Source of the DNA: an uncultured Alteromonadaceae bacterium | GTDB taxonomy: Bacteria; Pseudomonadota; Gammaproteobacteria; Enterobacterales; Alteromonadaceae | Reading direction: 5' to 3' | Length of the DNA stretch: 64,000 bases | Assembly: GCA_947501935.1 (NCBI GenBank) | Contig: CANMXU010000002.1 | Span: 248,001 to 312,000, forward strand | In this document: positions 17,057 to 26,300 of the stretch, piece by piece | Position numbering within the stretch: position 1 is the stretch's first letter | How the letters are laid out: the number at the start of each line of letters is the position of its first letter | Translations under genes and position numbers: made by a program | Notes under the pieces: generated by a model | Seen by the model: the letters and a program-made list of their open reading frames with translations, nothing else | Databases searched by the model: none | Told to the model about the DNA's origin: nothing

Positions 17057-19039
17057 TTATAACTCTTCTATCGTAAATGCATCAGCAAAGGTTAAACCCG
17101 AGCTTGCATATACATATACATCAACACTGGTATCAGTAGCGCCAGTTGTAAAAGTTAATGATTTATTAGTATATGAAGAACTTGTGGTTGAATTACTCAA
17201 TTTAGCACCACCATAATTTCTTACGTATAAACCAGCTTTACCTGTAGTTTTAATTCTCGCAATAACCTTATACGTGGTATTAGGTTTCAAACCAGAAACA
17301 ATATTAATAACATCACCACCAGCAGTAATTTCAGCAGCTCGGCTACCTTCATAAGCATTATTACTTACACGGCTTGCTAAGTAATAAGCCCAAGGTGCTG
17401 TACCGTCTTCAAAACCACCATTCTCTATAGTACCACCACCTGAACTAGTGCCTGATACGGTCAATTTAACTACAGCAGCATTACTTTCACCTTTGTTAGT
17501 ATTAGTCTTATAAACAAAAGTATCTTCGCCAACGTAATTATTATCTGGTTGGTAAGTAAATGAACCATCGCTATTAAAGATAACAACACCGTGCTCAGGT
17601 TGAGAAAGTAATTGTGCATTTAAGCCATTTTGCTGTTGGTCATTGATTAATACACCTTGAGCCGCTGAAACCACTAAGTCTTCATTTTTAGTCACGTTAT
17701 AACGGTCAATGGTTGCAGAAGGTGAATTATCATTTACCGGGCTTACTCGAAACCAATCAATAACCATGGTACGAGTACCCGACCAATCCAAATCACCAGT
17801 CCAACTCATTTGACGATAGCCTAGAATAACTTCACTAAGAGAATCACCGACAACATCATTAATGGTTGCTTGATAAATACCGTCAATATAGAAGTCGATA
17901 TTACCTTTAATGCCATCGTAATGCTGCCACTCAATAGTAAAGGTATGGAACTGATCATCTTCAACAGAAATTTTGTTGTCGTTTTCATCTACAACTGGGG
18001 TTCCAATACTTTCTATTGGCAGATAAGGGCCGTAAGGATTAGCATTACCCCAAGAATTGAAGCGTGCGTCTGACCATCGACCTTTCGTATCAGTTGTTTT
18101 TATGTCGTTATAAGCCACTTCAATATCAATTTCATCAAAGCTTGTTGCATCTTCTTGGTAAGTAAAAATAAATCCACCAACACCTGAAATGGCTAAGTTC
18201 TTAGCGCGCATTTCAATGCGATTACCTGGACCCACTTCGTTAAAGCGAATATCTTGGAATGGACTACTACTGTCTTGGTCATTATTTGTATTAGCATCAA
18301 TAGTTAAATAAGCAAAACCATCACCCGGGGCTATTTCATTCCAGCCGTATATAGGTAACATGTCGTCAAAATAACGCCATGTGCCATGCATAGTTTGCGG
18401 TTGGCCCAAACCATCAAAGTTTTCGAAATACCCCGTAGTAATCGGCCCTTCACCACTGCCGCCATTACCATTGCCACCACCGCTATCAACTTCAGCCATA
18501 GTAACATTGTCGATATGCGCATGTTTGGTTGCACCACTACCGATATTATCAACATAAAATATAATACGTGCTGTAGTCGCATTGGCTGGAGCCGTTAAGG
18601 TTTTTGCAACTGGCTTCCATTGGTCATAGGCATCAACACCGGCAACATAACTACCCACACGATCAGAACCTAAAGAGCTTGAGCCTGAAAACCATTCAAC
18701 ATCAACAATCGCTTCGCGATCAATTAATGCTTGGCGAGTAAATGAAGTTAGCTGAGCACTTACATTATATTGCTTACCAGCAATTACCGGCACGTCTTGA
18801 TAAATGTCAGTTTTATTATCTTTTAATTTTACGGCTTTATCATCAAGTGTTTCACCTGAACGGCCATGATGCCAACCGTTAGTGCCAACCATAGTCCAGC
18901 CAGGAATAGTAACATTACTAAAGCTACCGGTATCGCCATCTTCAAAGCCGCCATTAATGATCATATTCGCTTGCGCAAGACCTGATAGTGGCAATAAAAG
19001 CCCCATAGCTAAACTTAGTTTTTTCATTTGTATATTCAT
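17057..19039 (-). CDS. Secreted multidomain GH16 glycoside hydrolase
   Basis: 660 aa. Signal peptide 1-24 (ends LAQA). Residues 26-185 are a beta-sandwich of CBM4/9 type (NGGFEDGD ... HIDNVTMAEV), then a Gly-rich linker. The GH16 domain covers about 203-435; its active site FDEIDIE (301-307) has nucleophile E303, D305 and acid/base E307. A cadherin/Ig-like repeat lies at about 445-530, and a second CBM4/9-like module (NGGFEDGTAPW) closes the protein at 538-660. GH16 enzymes cut beta-1,3 or beta-1,4 galactans and glucans. Next to GalNAc-type catabolic genes, a galactose/galactosamine polymer is a reasonable substrate guess. The start at 19039 has AAGGGA upstream. The substrate is not readable from sequence. 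Confidence 0.88.
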   Translation of the reverse strand: MNIQMKKLSLAMGLLLPLSGLAQANMIINGGFEDGDTGSFSNVTIPGWTMVGTNGWHHGRSGETLDDKAVKLKDNKTDIYQDVPVIAGKQYNVSAQLTSFTRQALIDREAIVDVEWFSGSSSLGSDRVGSYVAGVDAYDQWKPVAKTLTAPANATTARIIFYVDNIGSGATKHAHIDNVTMAEVDSGGGNGNGGSGEGPITTGYFENFDGLGQPQTMHGTWRYFDDMLPIYGWNEIAPGDGFAYLTIDANTNNDQDSSSPFQDIRFNEVGPGNRIEMRAKNLAISGVGGFIFTYQEDATSFDEIDIEVAYNDIKTTDTKGRWSDARFNSWGNANPYGPYLPIESIGTPVVDENDNKISVEDDQFHTFTIEWQHYDGIKGNIDFYIDGIYQATINDVVGDSLSEVILGYRQMSWTGDLDWSGTRTMVIDWFRVSPVNDNSPSATIDRYNVTKNEDLVVSAAQGVLINDQQQNGLNAQLLSQPEHGVVIFNSDGSFTYQPDNNYVGEDTFVYKTNTNKGESNAAVVKLTVSGTSSGGGTIENGGFEDGTAPWAYYLASRVSNNAYEGSRAAEITAGGDVINIVSGLKPNTTYKVIARIKTTGKAGLYVRNYGGAKLSNSTTSSSYTNKSLTFTTGATDTSVDVYVYASSGLTFADAFTIEEL

Positions 19040-19218
19040 TTTTTTCCCTTCAATTAAAATTATTATTAATAAGGCGGCTGCTGACTATTCAGCCGATTGT
19101 GTGGCAACTTAATCCCCACAGTGTTATTCCTAGCCATTCAATGCAATCCATGGTCTTATTTAGAAATACACTCAAAAAATGAGCAGTATCCATAAACACC
19201 ATAGCAAAACATTAAAGG

Positions 19219-19234
19219 CTTCACAAACTTTCAC
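19219..19234. promoter_or_regulatory. AgaR-like operator before the GH16 gene
   Basis: CTTCAC at 19219 and CTTTCAC at 19228 form a direct repeat about one helical turn apart, 180-195 bases before the GH16 start. The rest of the 19040-19413 gap holds no gene that I can see. Confidence 0.45.
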
Positions 19235-19413
19235 GAACTATATTTAAGGCATGATCACTTACGAAATATGTCGGAGGGTGCAATTATTGAAAGAAAATGT
19301 AAGGAATGAGGTTTCTGTGAGGATTAAATTGATTTATTGTTCAATTACTTAAAGCTAGAAATAGACTTTGCCGAGTTACAGTCATTAATAAAAGCTAATA
19401 AAAATGAAATAAA

Positions 19414-20277
19414 TTAAGGGCTGGCGACTTCTTGCCAGTGCTTAACCTGAGGATTAAAAAAACCAGATTGACCAAAGGCTAAGCTAATAATGCGCTCCTC
19501 TCTTAACCTTGCAATCCCTTGCTGCAGAGTTTGATGAACAAACTCTGCTTCATTGGCGTTTTTTGCAACAACAAAATGCCGTGAATCAGGCATGGTTACT
19601 TTTAAGTTAGGTACTGGCACCAGCGTTATATTATGTTGCGTTTGGCTTAAATCTTCTAAAGATGAAAAAGTCCACAGTAAAAAATCGGCGCGCTGATAAC
19701 CAACCATTTTAAACATGCTGGATATTTGAGTAGTAGAGAATAATTTTTTGAACTGTAATGCTCGCAGCGTTTTCCAATCATTTTGCCAATGTCTTTGGCT
19801 CACAACACTAAAATTATGTAATTGCTGTTCGTCATTTATCGTTAACAAGGCAATATTTTCTGGAGAAGTATAAATACCTTGAACCATTTCTCCAGCTTGA
19901 ATAATCGCAGAAGAAACTAAAAATTCATTATTATCAATTTCATTTTGCCAAACTGTTTCACTGGGAATATGAGCAACGCCTTTTCGCGCTATTGAAACAG
20001 CACGCTTGTAATTTGGCGCGGGGATAATTTCAAGTTTAAGGCTAGGATCAGCGAAATTAAATGCCTGACAAAGGAAAACTAATTCTAATACTGCGCGATA
20101 AGAAGCTTGAGGGTTATTAAAATTATCAATTTGTTCACAGGGCTTACCGTCAAGCAAGCGATGGTAATTCTTTATCGTAGTAGTATTGGCAGAGATAATG
20201 ATTTTTTCTAAGGCTAAACAAGGGGTAACGATTAAGCAGCAACTTAGTAATAACAAATTCATAATGACTTTATTCAT
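19414..20277 (-). CDS. Periplasmic solute-binding-like protein, paralog A
   Basis: 287 aa with a signal peptide (IMNLLLLSCCLIVTPCLA). It shares an ordered set of blocks with the protein at 25422: GKPCEQIDNF / NKPCNEIDTY, YTSPENIALL / YTLPEHKKLL, QNDWKTLRALQ / HADWAALKQMD, FKMVGYQRADFLL / FKMLQAGRADFLL, VPVPNLKVTMPDSRH / IPVANMKIVLNSSRH, and a GLFDPRVKNW-like end. The fold is of the family 3 binding-protein type. No transporter genes accompany it. It follows the nagA end of the amino-sugar operon on the same strand, behind a terminator. A sensory or scavenging role near that operon is inference. Confidence 0.75.
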   Translation of the reverse strand: MNKVIMNLLLLSCCLIVTPCLALEKIIISANTTTIKNYHRLLDGKPCEQIDNFNNPQASYRAVLELVFLCQAFNFADPSLKLEIIPAPNYKRAVSIARKGVAHIPSETVWQNEIDNNEFLVSSAIIQAGEMVQGIYTSPENIALLTINDEQQLHNFSVVSQRHWQNDWKTLRALQFKKLFSTTQISSMFKMVGYQRADFLLWTFSSLEDLSQTQHNITLVPVPNLKVTMPDSRHFVVAKNANEAEFVHQTLQQGIARLREERIISLAFGQSGFFNPQVKHWQEVASP

Positions 20278-20417
20278 GCTTACACCTTAGCGAAACTGAA
20301 GATTAATTATTCCTTTCTCCTTGCTCCCTAAACATAAATATAGCCTAGATTTTCATCACGGTATAAAAAACTGCGTTTGAATTACGACTTCCTATAACCT
20401 AAATGTTCAGTAAAAAT

Positions 20418-20460
20418 ATTTAACCCAGTTAATATTGCCAAAATAAAAACAGGGTTAAAT
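20418..20460 (-). terminator. Terminator of the kbaZ-agaS-kinase-nagA operon
   Basis: Minus-strand stem ATTTAACCC/GGGTTAAAT with a 25-base loop, followed by ATTTTTAC. It lies 23 bases after the nagA stop. The large loop makes it a moderate terminator. Confidence 0.5.
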
Positions 20461-20482
20461 TTATATATTATTAGCCAGTTAA

Positions 20483-21676
20483 CTAATTTAATTGTGCATT
20501 AAATTTTTGCTTTAACTCATCATTAGCAAAAACCAGCTGGCCATCAATTAACGTTGCTTGTACTTGATAATTATCATCAACCACCGTTAAACAAGCACGT
20601 TTACCAACAGCAATACTGCCCAAACTATCGTCAACACCTAGAAAACACGCAGGTACTAAACTCGCCATATGCACGGCTTGTAGCTCAGGAATATCAGCCA
20701 ATTTAATTAAGTTTTTAATCGCTCTTTCTAACGTTAAAGTACTGCCCGCTAATGAACCACTGTCAGTTCGAGCAACACCTTCATTAACATGCACATCGAG
20801 CATACCTAACTTATAGGTGCCGTCTGATAAACCACCAGCAACAATACAGTCACTGATCAAGCCCATCTTACTCTCGCCTTTTAAACGATAGATCAAATCT
20901 AATATCGCTGGATGTAAATGAATGCCATCAGCTATCACTTCCACATATGCGTCTTTATCAAGTAATACTGCGCCAGCGGTGCCTGGGTCTCTATGGTGAA
21001 TACCTTTCATGCCATTAAATACATGAACACCACCACAGGCTCCTGCGTGCAAGGCATCGCAAGTTTGTTGATAGTCAGCATTTGTATGGCCCAACATTGG
21101 CTTAACGCCTTTGGAAACAAGATAACGAATAATCTCATCAGAATTTGGCAACTCTGGGGCTAACGCCATTACTTTTAATGAGCCGTTTGAAGCTTCAATA
21201 ATTGCGTCAATATTCTTCAAAGTTAACGGTAAAAAGTACTTTTCATCATGGGCACCTTTATGGTCTTCAGTGAAAAACAAACCCTCGTTATAAGCACCTA
21301 AAACTTGTGCGCCTTTTGGTTGGTTTATATAAGCTTCACCAACGGCAGCAAAAGCTGCCAAGGTATTATCCCAAGTAGAGGTTACTGTTGTTCCTAAGAA
21401 GCCAACAACACCGTGCTTAGCAAGTGACGCTGATATGTGCTCAATCGACTCACGCTTAGCGTCCATAATATCGCAACCTTCACGGCCGTGAATATGCAAA
21501 TCAAGAAAACCCGGTAGCAAACGTAAATCGCTTAATTCAATCACTGGAATATCAGCTTGCGCTTGCTCAGTTATCGCTGCAACTTTGCCATTTTCAATTA
21601 AAACAAATTGCTCATTCACTATGCCGTTTTCAGCAAAAGTTTGCGTTGCATGTAAGTAATAACTAGCTGTTTGCAT
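20483..21676 (-). CDS. nagA: N-acetyl-hexosamine-6-phosphate deacetylase
   Basis: 397 aa of the amidohydrolase family. Metal and substrate motifs: LDLHIHGREGCDIMD near residue 58, GHTNADYQQTCDALHAG near 197, GVHVFNGMKGIHHRDPG near 217, VIADGIHLHP near 247, and LISDCIVAGG with the catalytic Asp near 275. It removes acetate from GlcNAc-6-P or GalNAc-6-P in the cytosol. It overlaps the kinase gene by 14 bases and is last in the operon after agaS and the ROK kinase. That context points to GalNAc-6-P (the AgaA role), but the family does not separate the two substrates by sequence I can judge. Confidence 0.92.
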   Translation of the reverse strand: MQTASYYLHATQTFAENGIVNEQFVLIENGKVAAITEQAQADIPVIELSDLRLLPGFLDLHIHGREGCDIMDAKRESIEHISASLAKHGVVGFLGTTVTSTWDNTLAAFAAVGEAYINQPKGAQVLGAYNEGLFFTEDHKGAHDEKYFLPLTLKNIDAIIEASNGSLKVMALAPELPNSDEIIRYLVSKGVKPMLGHTNADYQQTCDALHAGACGGVHVFNGMKGIHHRDPGTAGAVLLDKDAYVEVIADGIHLHPAILDLIYRLKGESKMGLISDCIVAGGLSDGTYKLGMLDVHVNEGVARTDSGSLAGSTLTLERAIKNLIKLADIPELQAVHMASLVPACFLGVDDSLGSIAVGKRACLTVVDDNYQVQATLIDGQLVFANDELKQKFNAQLN

Positions 21677-22583
21677 GTTGATTTCCTAAAATCGCCGCAC
21701 CGCGAACGCCGCTCGAGTCACCGAATATTGCTCGCGAGATCAAAGGTGATTCAACCCCTTCAAATAAATGCTTATTAATTGCTTGTGGTAAGGCTTCAAT
21801 AATTTCATCAATTTTTGATAAACCACCGCCAACAACAATCATATCTGGGTCGTACGATAAAACTAAGGTGCTAAACGCCGAGCCTAAAAATTCGATATAA
21901 CAGTCAAAGGTTTTAATGGCGATTGGGTCTTTATCACGTAAGTCACTAACAAATTTAGTAGTACTTTCTGTGCCGCTGCCAAAATGATTATATAACCAAC
22001 CTAAACCTGGGCCGGCAATATACGTTTCACTACAGCCAACTAAACCACAGCCACACGGGCGTGCTGGTAAATTATATTTTTGTAATAAATAACCGGAAAC
22101 GGGTAAATGACCATATTCGCCAGCAATATTGTTTTCACTTTCGTACAAGTGACCGTCGATGCATAAACCGCCTCCAGCACCCGTACCAATAATAGCGCCG
22201 TAAATTCTTGGTAATTTATCACCTGCGCCGCCACAGCTTTCCGATAAAGCAAATAAGCGACAATCATTAGCCACAGCAACACTGCGACCTAACAATTTTT
22301 CTAAATCAGCCACTAAAGGTTTGCCGGTAGCACACCCTACGTTTGCCGATTTCACCCGAGCATTTTTATCTAAAATGCCCGGCATGCCAATACCAATAGT
22401 GCCTTGTTGACCACAACGTTGGTCAGCTTCGTTAATTAAGCTAACCACCGCATTAAGAAATTCATGGTAGTCTTTTGTTGGAGTTGGTACTCGCCAGCTA
22501 TCAATAAGCTTCAACTCACTGTCGAATAAACCAATTTCAATTTTGGTACCGCCAATATCCAAACCATAAGTAATTGCTGACAT
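21663..22583 (-). CDS. ROK-family N-acetyl-hexosamine kinase
   Basis: 306 aa. It opens YGLDIGGTKIEIGLFD (ATP phosphate-1 motif). The ROK zinc site CGCGLVGCSETYIAGPGL is near residue 175, GTGAGGGLCIDGHLY near 133, and DPDMIVVGGGLSK near 248. ROK kinases phosphorylate hexoses or N-acetylhexosamines at C6. Between agaS and nagA it most likely makes GalNAc-6-P (AgaK role) after uptake without a PTS; GlcNAc or glucose cannot be ruled out. It overlaps nagA by 14 bases and lies 10 bases after agaS, so translation is probably coupled. Confidence 0.9.
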   Translation of the reverse strand: MSAITYGLDIGGTKIEIGLFDSELKLIDSWRVPTPTKDYHEFLNAVVSLINEADQRCGQQGTIGIGMPGILDKNARVKSANVGCATGKPLVADLEKLLGRSVAVANDCRLFALSESCGGAGDKLPRIYGAIIGTGAGGGLCIDGHLYESENNIAGEYGHLPVSGYLLQKYNLPARPCGCGLVGCSETYIAGPGLGWLYNHFGSGTESTTKFVSDLRDKDPIAIKTFDCYIEFLGSAFSTLVLSYDPDMIVVGGGLSKIDEIIEALPQAINKHLFEGVESPLISRAIFGDSSGVRGAAILGNQHANS

Positions 22584-22593
22584 AATAGCGCCT

Positions 22594-23718
22594 TTATTTT
22601 TCCTCTAATGGATATAAAGTAACCCCTTGAACTACACGGTTTACTTCACCAGTAGGACATGGATTATCAGGAGTAATGTTAGCATTGATTGATTTGAAGA
22701 ACGAGAACACCTGACAATATACAATGTAAGGTAAACCAGCCCAAACGTCATCCAAATCACCAAAGTCGCCAAATAAACTACCGTCTAAAGTAATAATAGA
22801 TTTTGCTTGTTCATCCCGCGCTAACTCAGCTAATAAGTCTTGATCATATTGCTTGGTATATGCATTTGTTGACGAGAAAAAGATAATTTCAGTGGTATCG
22901 TCAACTAAAGATTTAGGGCCATGTCTAAAGCCAAGTGGGCTTTCGAAATAGCTGATCACTTTACCTGCGGTAAGTTCTAATACTTTCAGTGCAGCTTCTT
23001 TAGCTATGCCTTGTAAACCACCAGCACCTAAAAATACTAAACGTTGCACATCAAGCGCTGCTTTTTCTTTTACGCTAGCAATACCGTTAGCAAAGAAACT
23101 GTCTGCTGCTAAAGCTGCTTTTTCTAATTGCTCAGCTTGCGGAGCAAAAATACATAAGGTGCTTACTAGCATTGAACTAAAGCTGCTAGTCATAGCAAAA
23201 CTTTGATCAAGCGTACCTTCAGGCATTAGTAAAGAAAACGAGTTATCTTGCTTCTGCGCATTAGTTGCCAAATGGCCTTCAGGGTTACAGGTCAAGACTA
23301 GGTGATAACAATCATCAACAACTTGGTCTACAAGCTTCACTGCAGCAACACTTTCAGGGCTGTTACCCGAACGGCCGTAAGAAACCACTAAAGTAGGTTT
23401 GTCTTTTAATAAATACTGTAACGGGTTGCTAACAATATTTGTGGTGCTAATAGCTTCAATTTGACGGCCAAGCTGGGTAGTTAAATGCGGAGCAATCGAC
23501 TCACCAACATAAGCAGAAGTACCGGCACCGGTTAAAATAATGCGTAAATCACTTTTCGCTAAAATTGGATTTAACCAATCATTTAGCTCAGCTCTTTTCG
23601 CTTCAACATTACTACCGGCTTCGCGCCATATACGTGGCTGCTGACAAATTTCTTTTGCTGTCCAATAGCCATTATTCGACGTTAAAAAATCTTCGCTATA
23701 GGTTAAAAATTCTGACAT
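22594..23718 (-). CDS. agaS: AgaS-type sugar isomerase/deaminase (SIS domains)
   Basis: 374 aa with two SIS domains. The first has LRIILTGAGTSAYVGESIAP (near 56) and LVVSYGRSGNSPESVAAVKL (near 110). The second has LVFLGAGGLQGIAKEAALKVLEL (near 225) and ESPLGFRHGPKSLVDD (near 260). AgaS proteins turn galactosamine-6-P into tagatose-6-P with release of ammonia. It sits between kbaZ (33 bases upstream) and the ROK kinase (10 bases downstream), which fits a GalNAc route. The sequence looks full-length and intact. Confidence 0.9.
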   Translation of the reverse strand: MSEFLTYSEDFLTSNNGYWTAKEICQQPRIWREAGSNVEAKRAELNDWLNPILAKSDLRIILTGAGTSAYVGESIAPHLTTQLGRQIEAISTTNIVSNPLQYLLKDKPTLVVSYGRSGNSPESVAAVKLVDQVVDDCYHLVLTCNPEGHLATNAQKQDNSFSLLMPEGTLDQSFAMTSSFSSMLVSTLCIFAPQAEQLEKAALAADSFFANGIASVKEKAALDVQRLVFLGAGGLQGIAKEAALKVLELTAGKVISYFESPLGFRHGPKSLVDDTTEIIFFSSTNAYTKQYDQDLLAELARDEQAKSIITLDGSLFGDFGDLDDVWAGLPYIVYCQVFSFFKSINANITPDNPCPTGEVNRVVQGVTLYPLEEK

Positions 23719-23751
23719 GGATAAATCCTTTATGTTACGACGAATACGCGA

Positions 23752-25035
23752 CTACTTCTGCTTCCAGCAGGCCTGCGCATAAACTTCTGTTACTTGTTTA
23801 ATTTTTGCTTTCACTAATTCTTGAGCTACAGAGCTCAAACGGTTATTGCGTATTTCTTTGTATTGTTCAGGCAAGAACTGGCTAATTAACGGTAATGGAA
23901 TTCCCGTAGTATTTAAGTTGTCATACATACACTGTACAGCTGCTTCGATACGTGGTTGATTCCAGTAATAACGAATACGATCGCTATAACTATAACGACG
24001 ATATAAAGTGCCTTTACTCGCAGGCACAGGATAAAAACGCTGCCAATTTTTCGGTTGTTCTAGCATTTCAGCTTCACAAACATCACGTAAGTGTGAACGT
24101 TGCTCTACCGGAATAAGTTCATCTTCAATGTAACTTAAGGCAAATAATGCTTCACGTAAGGCTAAAGTTAATTGCGGACCTACTTTTAAAATACCAAAGT
24201 GATCTTTAACTAAATCAACATAGGCCTGATCGTTTTGGTAGTCGGTTGAATGCGCTTCAAAAACAATATTAGGTAAAGTTTTAATACATTCTTTAAGTGC
24301 AGTCGCTTTTTCAGGAAGGTAGTCAATAATACTGGTGTGATCAAATTCAACACCCGGCTGTACTACCAAACCAATAACACGTTGCCACGCATCAGTAAGG
24401 TCAAGTTTTTCAAAAGCATCTTGATGTAATTGCAAGGTTTGCTTAACACGACTTACCGGAGTTAATTCTAACTCTTCAATTTCTTCAGTTGCGCCACCCG
24501 GAGGAGGTACTTCAGTGCCAACTACATAAACAACGTCAGATTTACCAAAAGTAGCAATCGCAGTTTGTTCTGCTACTAAGCAAAGATCAGCGGCACGCTC
24601 TGCAACCAGTTCATCAGGCATAATTTCAGGATCATCAGCACAAGCCATGCTGGTATCTAAATGAATTTTTTTAAAACCTGCCGCAACGTAAGTTTTGATA
24701 AGTTCACGGGCTTTTATCATTGCTTGTTCTGCAGGTTCAGCAACCCAACAAACTGGGCCTAAGTGATCGCCACCAGGAATAATACTGCTGCGCGGATAAT
24801 CAAGTTGGTCAGCGATTTTGCCAATAAACTCTAAAAAGTCAGCTGGTAACATTCCAGTATAACCACCGAACTGATTCACCTGATTTGCAGTAGCTTCGAT
24901 AAGTACTACGGTATTATCAGCTTTAGCTTGTTCAATTGCCGCTTCAATAACCAGAGAGTGAGCAGAACATATTGCATATATGCCTTTCCCTTCACCCTTT
25001 CTGTTTGCCTCAATAACGGCTTGTATCTGTTTCAT
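23752..25035 (-). CDS. kbaZ: KbaZ/GatZ/AgaZ-type protein of the tagatose-phosphate step
   Basis: 427 aa with family blocks GIYAICSAHSLVIEAAIEQA near residue 18, ATANQVNQFGGYTGMLPADF near 50, GGDHLGPVCW near 88, IHLDTSMACADDPE near 124 and VVGTEVPPPGGATE near 172. In E. coli KbaZ and GatZ support the catalytic aldolase subunits KbaY and GatY; in some proteobacterial GalNAc pathways this family (AgaZ) has been assigned a tagatose-6-P kinase role. No KbaY/GatY gene is in the operon, which fits the second idea or use of an aldolase from elsewhere. It is the first gene of the operon, with an AgaR-like repeat upstream. Confidence 0.85.
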   Translation of the reverse strand: MKQIQAVIEANRKGEGKGIYAICSAHSLVIEAAIEQAKADNTVVLIEATANQVNQFGGYTGMLPADFLEFIGKIADQLDYPRSSIIPGGDHLGPVCWVAEPAEQAMIKARELIKTYVAAGFKKIHLDTSMACADDPEIMPDELVAERAADLCLVAEQTAIATFGKSDVVYVVGTEVPPPGGATEEIEELELTPVSRVKQTLQLHQDAFEKLDLTDAWQRVIGLVVQPGVEFDHTSIIDYLPEKATALKECIKTLPNIVFEAHSTDYQNDQAYVDLVKDHFGILKVGPQLTLALREALFALSYIEDELIPVEQRSHLRDVCEAEMLEQPKNWQRFYPVPASKGTLYRRYSYSDRIRYYWNQPRIEAAVQCMYDNLNTTGIPLPLISQFLPEQYKEIRNNRLSSVAQELVKAKIKQVTEVYAQACWKQK

Positions 25036-25087
25036 CCACTACTCCATACATCACTTATATATTTCAATCTGAGCAAAGTATAACGAC

Positions 25088-25114
25088 ACTTTCAAAAACT
25101 TTCAATAGCTTTTT
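25088..25114. promoter_or_regulatory. AgaR-like operator before kbaZ
   Basis: ACTTTCA at 25088 and ACTTTCA at 25098 form an exact 7-bp direct repeat with 10-bp spacing, followed by GCTTTTT at 25108, again 10 bp on. It lies 50-80 bases before the kbaZ start. It is the clearest copy in the window. The rest of the 25036-25421 gap has no gene. Confidence 0.55.
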
Positions 25115-25421
25115 ATACGAAGCTTTTATTATCTGCAGCGAAATTTCCAATAAAAGTGATATAAAACAACAGGTAGACCACTAGCAACATTTAAACATTA
25201 ACTTTATTTAAATAAAAAAGATAAGTTATCGAAAGCTATTCTTAGTTATTACATCAGTAAAGTATTAACCATTAATCAGTTATTTACGGTCAATATAGCG
25301 TTCGTACTCTTTACAGCGTAAAACATAAGTGCTGACATTTTAACCAATATGTAGTATTATTTATCATATAAATAAAGCGATTCTGCTATTGATAATTAAA
25401 ACAACAACAAAGAGGCCTGAT

Positions 25422-26300
25422 ATGACAAAATTTATTTTTAGCGTACATTTGTTTATTACATACCTCGCCTTAAGCTGTTCAACTTTGGCCAATGAGCCAG
25501 TAACTATTCACGTTGGTGTCTTAACAGATGCAGGTTTATTGACCAGCTATACAGAAGCAACCCACAACAAGCCATGTAATGAAATTGATACTTATGCTTA
25601 TAGCAATTCAACCCGTACTTACACAGAAAGCTTATTAATATGCCAAGCACTACGCTTAGGCGGTATTAATCCTAAATTTAAGTTTATTGAGTTTCCTACT
25701 GAGCACAGGTTGTTGAAAAGTATTAATGAGGGCAAGTTGCATATGATGTTTTCCAGTACCTGGCTTGAAGACATCAACCCTGAAAAAGTATTTTATACTG
25801 ATGCAATTATTGATAAAGGCAGCTTTGAAAAAGGAATATATACCTTACCTGAGCATAAAAAGTTATTAGCGGTTAAAAACCTAGAAGAATTAACAAAATA
25901 CTCTGCACTATCAAACCAAAGCTACCATGCTGATTGGGCAGCGCTAAAGCAAATGGACATTCGAACCTATAGTGTGCATAAGTGGCCGTTGATGTTTAAA
26001 ATGTTACAAGCTGGACGTGCTGATTTTCTATTGGCAGAGTTTTCACCTCATGAAGATATGGCAATATATACCGACGATATTAAAGTCATTCCGGTAGCCA
26101 ACATGAAAATAGTACTTAACAGCTCGCGGCATGTTATCGTTAATAAAAGCTTAGCCAGTGCAGAAGTCATCTTTAACGCGTTACAAAGTGGCTTAGCCAA
26201 GCTCAAACAACAAGGTGTTGTTAATAAAGCTTATAAAGAACTGGGCTTATTTGACCCCAGAGTAAAAAACTGGAAAATTCTCTGCTGCAAACCCCAATAA
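25422..26300 (+). CDS. Periplasmic solute-binding-like protein, paralog B
   Basis: 292 aa from the ATG at 25422, which has AGAGG 7 bases upstream and begins a normal signal peptide (FIFSVHLFITYLALSCSTLA). A TTG start 33 bases earlier would add a charged extension and has no ribosome site. It shares a series of blocks with the gene at 19414 (for example FKMLQAGRADFLLAEFS and GLFDPRVKNW), so the two are paralogs that flank the amino-sugar operon. It is read divergently from kbaZ. The binding-protein fold is likely; ligand unknown. Confidence 0.75.
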   Translation: MTKFIFSVHLFITYLALSCSTLANEPVTIHVGVLTDAGLLTSYTEATHNKPCNEIDTYAYSNSTRTYTESLLICQALRLGGINPKFKFIEFPTEHRLLKSINEGKLHMMFSSTWLEDINPEKVFYTDAIIDKGSFEKGIYTLPEHKKLLAVKNLEELTKYSALSNQSYHADWAALKQMDIRTYSVHKWPLMFKMLQAGRADFLLAEFSPHEDMAIYTDDIKVIPVANMKIVLNSSRHVIVNKSLASAEVIFNALQSGLAKLKQQGVVNKAYKELGLFDPRVKNWKILCCKPQ

